Source: Rhodoferax sp. (GTDB taxonomy: Bacteria; Pseudomonadota; Gammaproteobacteria; Burkholderiales; Burkholderiaceae_C). Taken from it: a stretch of 7,790 nucleotides of DNA. The stretch covers positions 1 to 7,790 of the forward strand of contig JALNWC010000108.1 in the NCBI GenBank assembly GCA_023231075.1. The letters run 5' to 3'. This document shows, one piece after another, positions 6,209 to 7,790 of the stretch (within the stretch, counting starts at the first letter, position 1; each line of letters starts with the position of its first letter). A model generated the notes under the pieces. That model was not told where the DNA came from and searched no databases. It saw only the letters and a list, made by a program, of their open reading frames with translations. A program made the translations under genes and the position numbers.

Positions 6209-7582
6209 ATGTCACCCCTCGCCAAGCCCGCCCGTCTTTCAACCGCCAGCCCCACTTTTGAGGCTGAATTCAAGGCGCGTCTGCATTGGTCGGCGGAAAC
6301 CGATGCCGACATCGAGCAGCGCGTGGCCGATATTCTGGCGGACGTGCAGCAGCGTGGCGATGCCGCGGTGCTCGACTACACCGCGCGTTTTGATGGCCTG
6401 CAAGCCACAGCGATGGCCGAGCTGGAGCTGACCCAGGCCGAGCTCAAGCTCGCCTTCGATGCCTTGCCGGTGGTTCAGCGTGACGCCCTGCAAGCCGCGG
6501 CAGCGCGGGTACGCAGTTACCACGAAGCGCAGCGCAAAGCCAGCGGCGAGAGCTGGAGCTACCGCGAAGCAGACGGCACCCTGCTGGGCCAAAAAGTCAC
6601 GCCGCTGGACCGGGTCGGCATTTACGTGCCCGGCGGCAAGGCCGCTTACCCGAGCAGCGTGCTGATGAACGCCATTCCGGCGCATGTGGCGGGGGTGGCC
6701 GAGATCATCATGGTGGTGCCCACGCCGGCGCGTGACAAAAACTCGGCATCCGCCTCGTTTCACAAAAACTCGGCATCCGCCTCGCGTGGCGAGAAAAACA
6801 GGCTGGTGCTGGCCGCCGCCTACGTGGCGGGTGTCACCCGCGCCTTCACCGTGGGCGGCGCCCAGGCGGTGGCCGCGCTGGCCTACGGCACGGCAACGAT
6901 CCCCAAGGTGGACAAAATCACCGGCCCCGGCAATGCCTACGTGGCTGCTGCCAAGCGCCGGGTGTTTGGCACGGTGGGCATCGACATGATCGCCGGCCCC
7001 AGTGAGATTCTGGTGCTGGCCGACGGTAGCACGCCGCCCGACTGGGTGGCCATGGATTTGTTCAGCCAGGCCGAGCACGACGAACTGGCGCAAAGCATCC
7101 TGCTGTGCCCCCATAAAGACTACATCGACCAGGTGCAGGCCAGCATCAATAGGCTGCTGCCCGAGATGCCAAGGCGCGAGATCATCGCCAGGTCGCTCAC
7201 CGACCGCGGCGCTTTGATTTTGACCCGCAGCATGGAAGAAGCCTGCGCCATCAGCAACCGGATTGCGCCGGAGCACCTGGAGGTGTCCAGTCGTGACCCG
7301 CACCGCTGGGAGCCGCTGCTCAAACACGCCGGCGCCATTTTTCTGGGCGCCTACACCAGCGAGTCGCTGGGCGACTACTGCGCCGGCCCCAACCACGTGT
7401 TGCCCACCAGCGGCACCGCGCGTTTCTCATCGCCGCTGGGGGTTTATGACTTTCAAAAGCGCAGCAGCCTGATCGAAGTCAGCGAAGCCGGTGCCCAGAC
7501 CCTGGGCCGGATTGCCTCCACCCTGGCGCATGGCGAAGGCCTGCAGGCGCATGCGCGGGCGGCGGAGATGCGCTTGCGCTGA
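6209..7582 (+). CDS. hisD: HisD, histidinol dehydrogenase with an in-frame repeat insertion
   Basis: HisD performs the last two steps of histidine synthesis, oxidising L-histidinol to L-histidine with two NAD+ and one zinc ion. From ATG 6209 it has 457 residues, longer than the usual 430-440. Key residues are all present: Gln287 and His290 in SQAEHDEL and Asp389 in LGDYCAGPNHVLPTSG (zinc ligands, as E. coli Gln259, His262, Asp360), catalytic Glu355-His356 in IAPEHLEV, and the C-terminal zinc ligand His448 in GLQAHARA. The extra length lies at about residues 176-193, where two copies of KNSASAS interrupt the loop between MVVPTPA and RGEKNRLVLAAAYVAGV. The insertion is a multiple of three and leaves the frame and all catalytic motifs untouched, so the enzyme is probably active with an enlarged surface loop. 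It starts 16 bases after the hisG stop. An alternative start at 6200 adds three residues. Confidence 0.95.
   Translation: MSPLAKPARLSTASPTFEAEFKARLHWSAETDADIEQRVADILADVQQRGDAAVLDYTARFDGLQATAMAELELTQAELKLAFDALPVVQRDALQAAAARVRSYHEAQRKASGESWSYREADGTLLGQKVTPLDRVGIYVPGGKAAYPSSVLMNAIPAHVAGVAEIIMVVPTPARDKNSASASFHKNSASASRGEKNRLVLAAAYVAGVTRAFTVGGAQAVAALAYGTATIPKVDKITGPGNAYVAAAKRRVFGTVGIDMIAGPSEILVLADGSTPPDWVAMDLFSQAEHDELAQSILLCPHKDYIDQVQASINRLLPEMPRREIIARSLTDRGALILTRSMEEACAISNRIAPEHLEVSSRDPHRWEPLLKHAGAIFLGAYTSESLGDYCAGPNHVLPTSGTARFSSPLGVYDFQKRSSLIEVSEAGAQTLGRIASTLAHGEGLQAHARAAEMRLR
6735..6784 (+). repeat. Tandem repeat inside hisD, two perfect 23-base copies at 27-base period
   Basis: Identical 23-base units occupy 6735-6757 and 6762-6784 (core AAAAACTCGGCATCCGCC), separated by TTTC. 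Each 27-base period encodes nine residues, KNSASAS plus FH or RG. The hexamer CGCGTG flanks the insert at 6729-6734 and 6783-6788, exactly 54 bases apart; deleting 54 bases would restore PTPARGEKNRLVLAAAY, a normal HisD loop. This fits either insertion with a short target duplication or repeat expansion. Confidence 0.85.
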
Positions 7583-7790
7583 AACGGCCTCAACGGCCCG
7601 GAAATCGGCATCCACCCCAACCCGTCCCCTGCTGACGAGAGTGGGCTGAACTTGGATGTGGAAGAAGAAATTCAGGGGGCTTGGCATTGTCAGTGTCCCA
7701 ACCCCGCAAGCGGGCAAGGCGTTCCTAAAGAAACAAGGGCTCAGGCATGCCACTGACAGTAACGGGACTCAGAGTAGTATTGGCAAAACC
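7583..7790 (+). other. Region after hisD without a recognised gene
   Basis: These 208 bases run to the window end. A GGCC-TCAAC-GGCC hairpin (7586-7598) follows the hisD stop but has no T-run, so it is not a clear terminator. An open frame starts at ATG 7656 and continues past the edge (45 codons, beginning MWKKKFRGLGIVSVPTP). It has no Shine-Dalgarno and does not resemble HisC, the gene often found next, so I do not call it a gene. The stretch 7686-7760 contains an inverted repeat listed separately. Confidence 0.5.
7686..7760. repeat. Inverted repeat enclosing a small GC-rich hairpin
   Basis: TGTCAGTG at 7688-7695 is the exact reverse complement of CACTGACA at 7751-7758. As RNA the pairing extends to ten base pairs with one G-U (7686-7695 with 7751-7760). 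Inside lies CCCG-CAAG-CGGG (7703-7714) and the palindrome GGCATGCC (7744-7751). The ends read TGT...ACA, as in some transposon termini, but nothing else identifies an element. Confidence 0.45.

Noticed and set aside
6735..6784. Frameshift or pseudogene in hisD
   Set aside because: The inserted length is 54 bases, a multiple of three, and the reading frame and all catalytic and zinc-binding residues are kept.
6239..7396. Long open frame on the minus strand opposite hisD (385 codons)
   Set aside because: Same GC-rich shadow effect; low-complexity His/Gly/Val composition and no recognisable domain.
7586..7598. Rho-independent terminator after hisD
   Set aside because: The stem is only four base pairs and no T-run follows.
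7656..7790. Start of a new gene running off the window
   Set aside because: Forty-five open codons without a ribosome binding site or resemblance to HisC or another family I know; part of it overlaps an inverted repeat, so coding is not supported.

Overview
The window is a compact block of ten genes, all on the + strand, with short gaps or overlaps between neighbours. It looks like chromosome of a GC-rich betaproteobacterium, most likely Burkholderiales and plausibly Comamonadaceae of the Rhodoferax/Polaromonas kind. That rests on gene order (mla genes, YadGH-type ABC exporter, BolA-like gene, murA, hisG, hisD), the short regulatory-domain-less HisG, and the protein sequences. The genus is inferred from memory of family sequences, not from a search.

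Layout. Bases 1-94 precede mlaD and hold two identical 15-base direct repeats 61 bases apart; I recognise no gene there. Bases 95-2289 carry mlaD, mlaA, mlaC and mlaB, most of the Mla pathway, which carries phospholipid between outer and inner membrane and keeps the outer membrane asymmetric. The ATPase and permease genes mlaF and mlaE are not in the window and would be expected just upstream. Bases 2313-4006 encode an ABC-2 transporter (YadG-like ATPase, YadH-like permease, 4-base overlap). Then come a small BolA/IbaG-family gene (4034-4276) and murA (4280-5557), the first committed enzyme of peptidoglycan synthesis. hisG (overlapping murA by 4 bases) and hisD start a histidine-biosynthesis segment. 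Bases 7583-7790 hold no recognised gene, although hisC would often follow; they contain inverted-repeat structure and run to the window edge.

The genes fall into an envelope module (Mla, ABC exporter, MurA), a small BolA-type iron-sulfur/redox-linked protein, and the start of a histidine module. The tight spacing suggests co-transcription over long stretches, with a possible internal promoter before the ABC transporter.

The core genes are ordinary. The least ordinary features are: an in-frame 54-base insertion made of a near-perfect tandem repeat inside hisD, adding about 18 Ser/Ala-rich residues to an otherwise intact enzyme; the spaced direct repeats before mlaD; and the structured sequence after hisD. 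No new multi-gene system was found.
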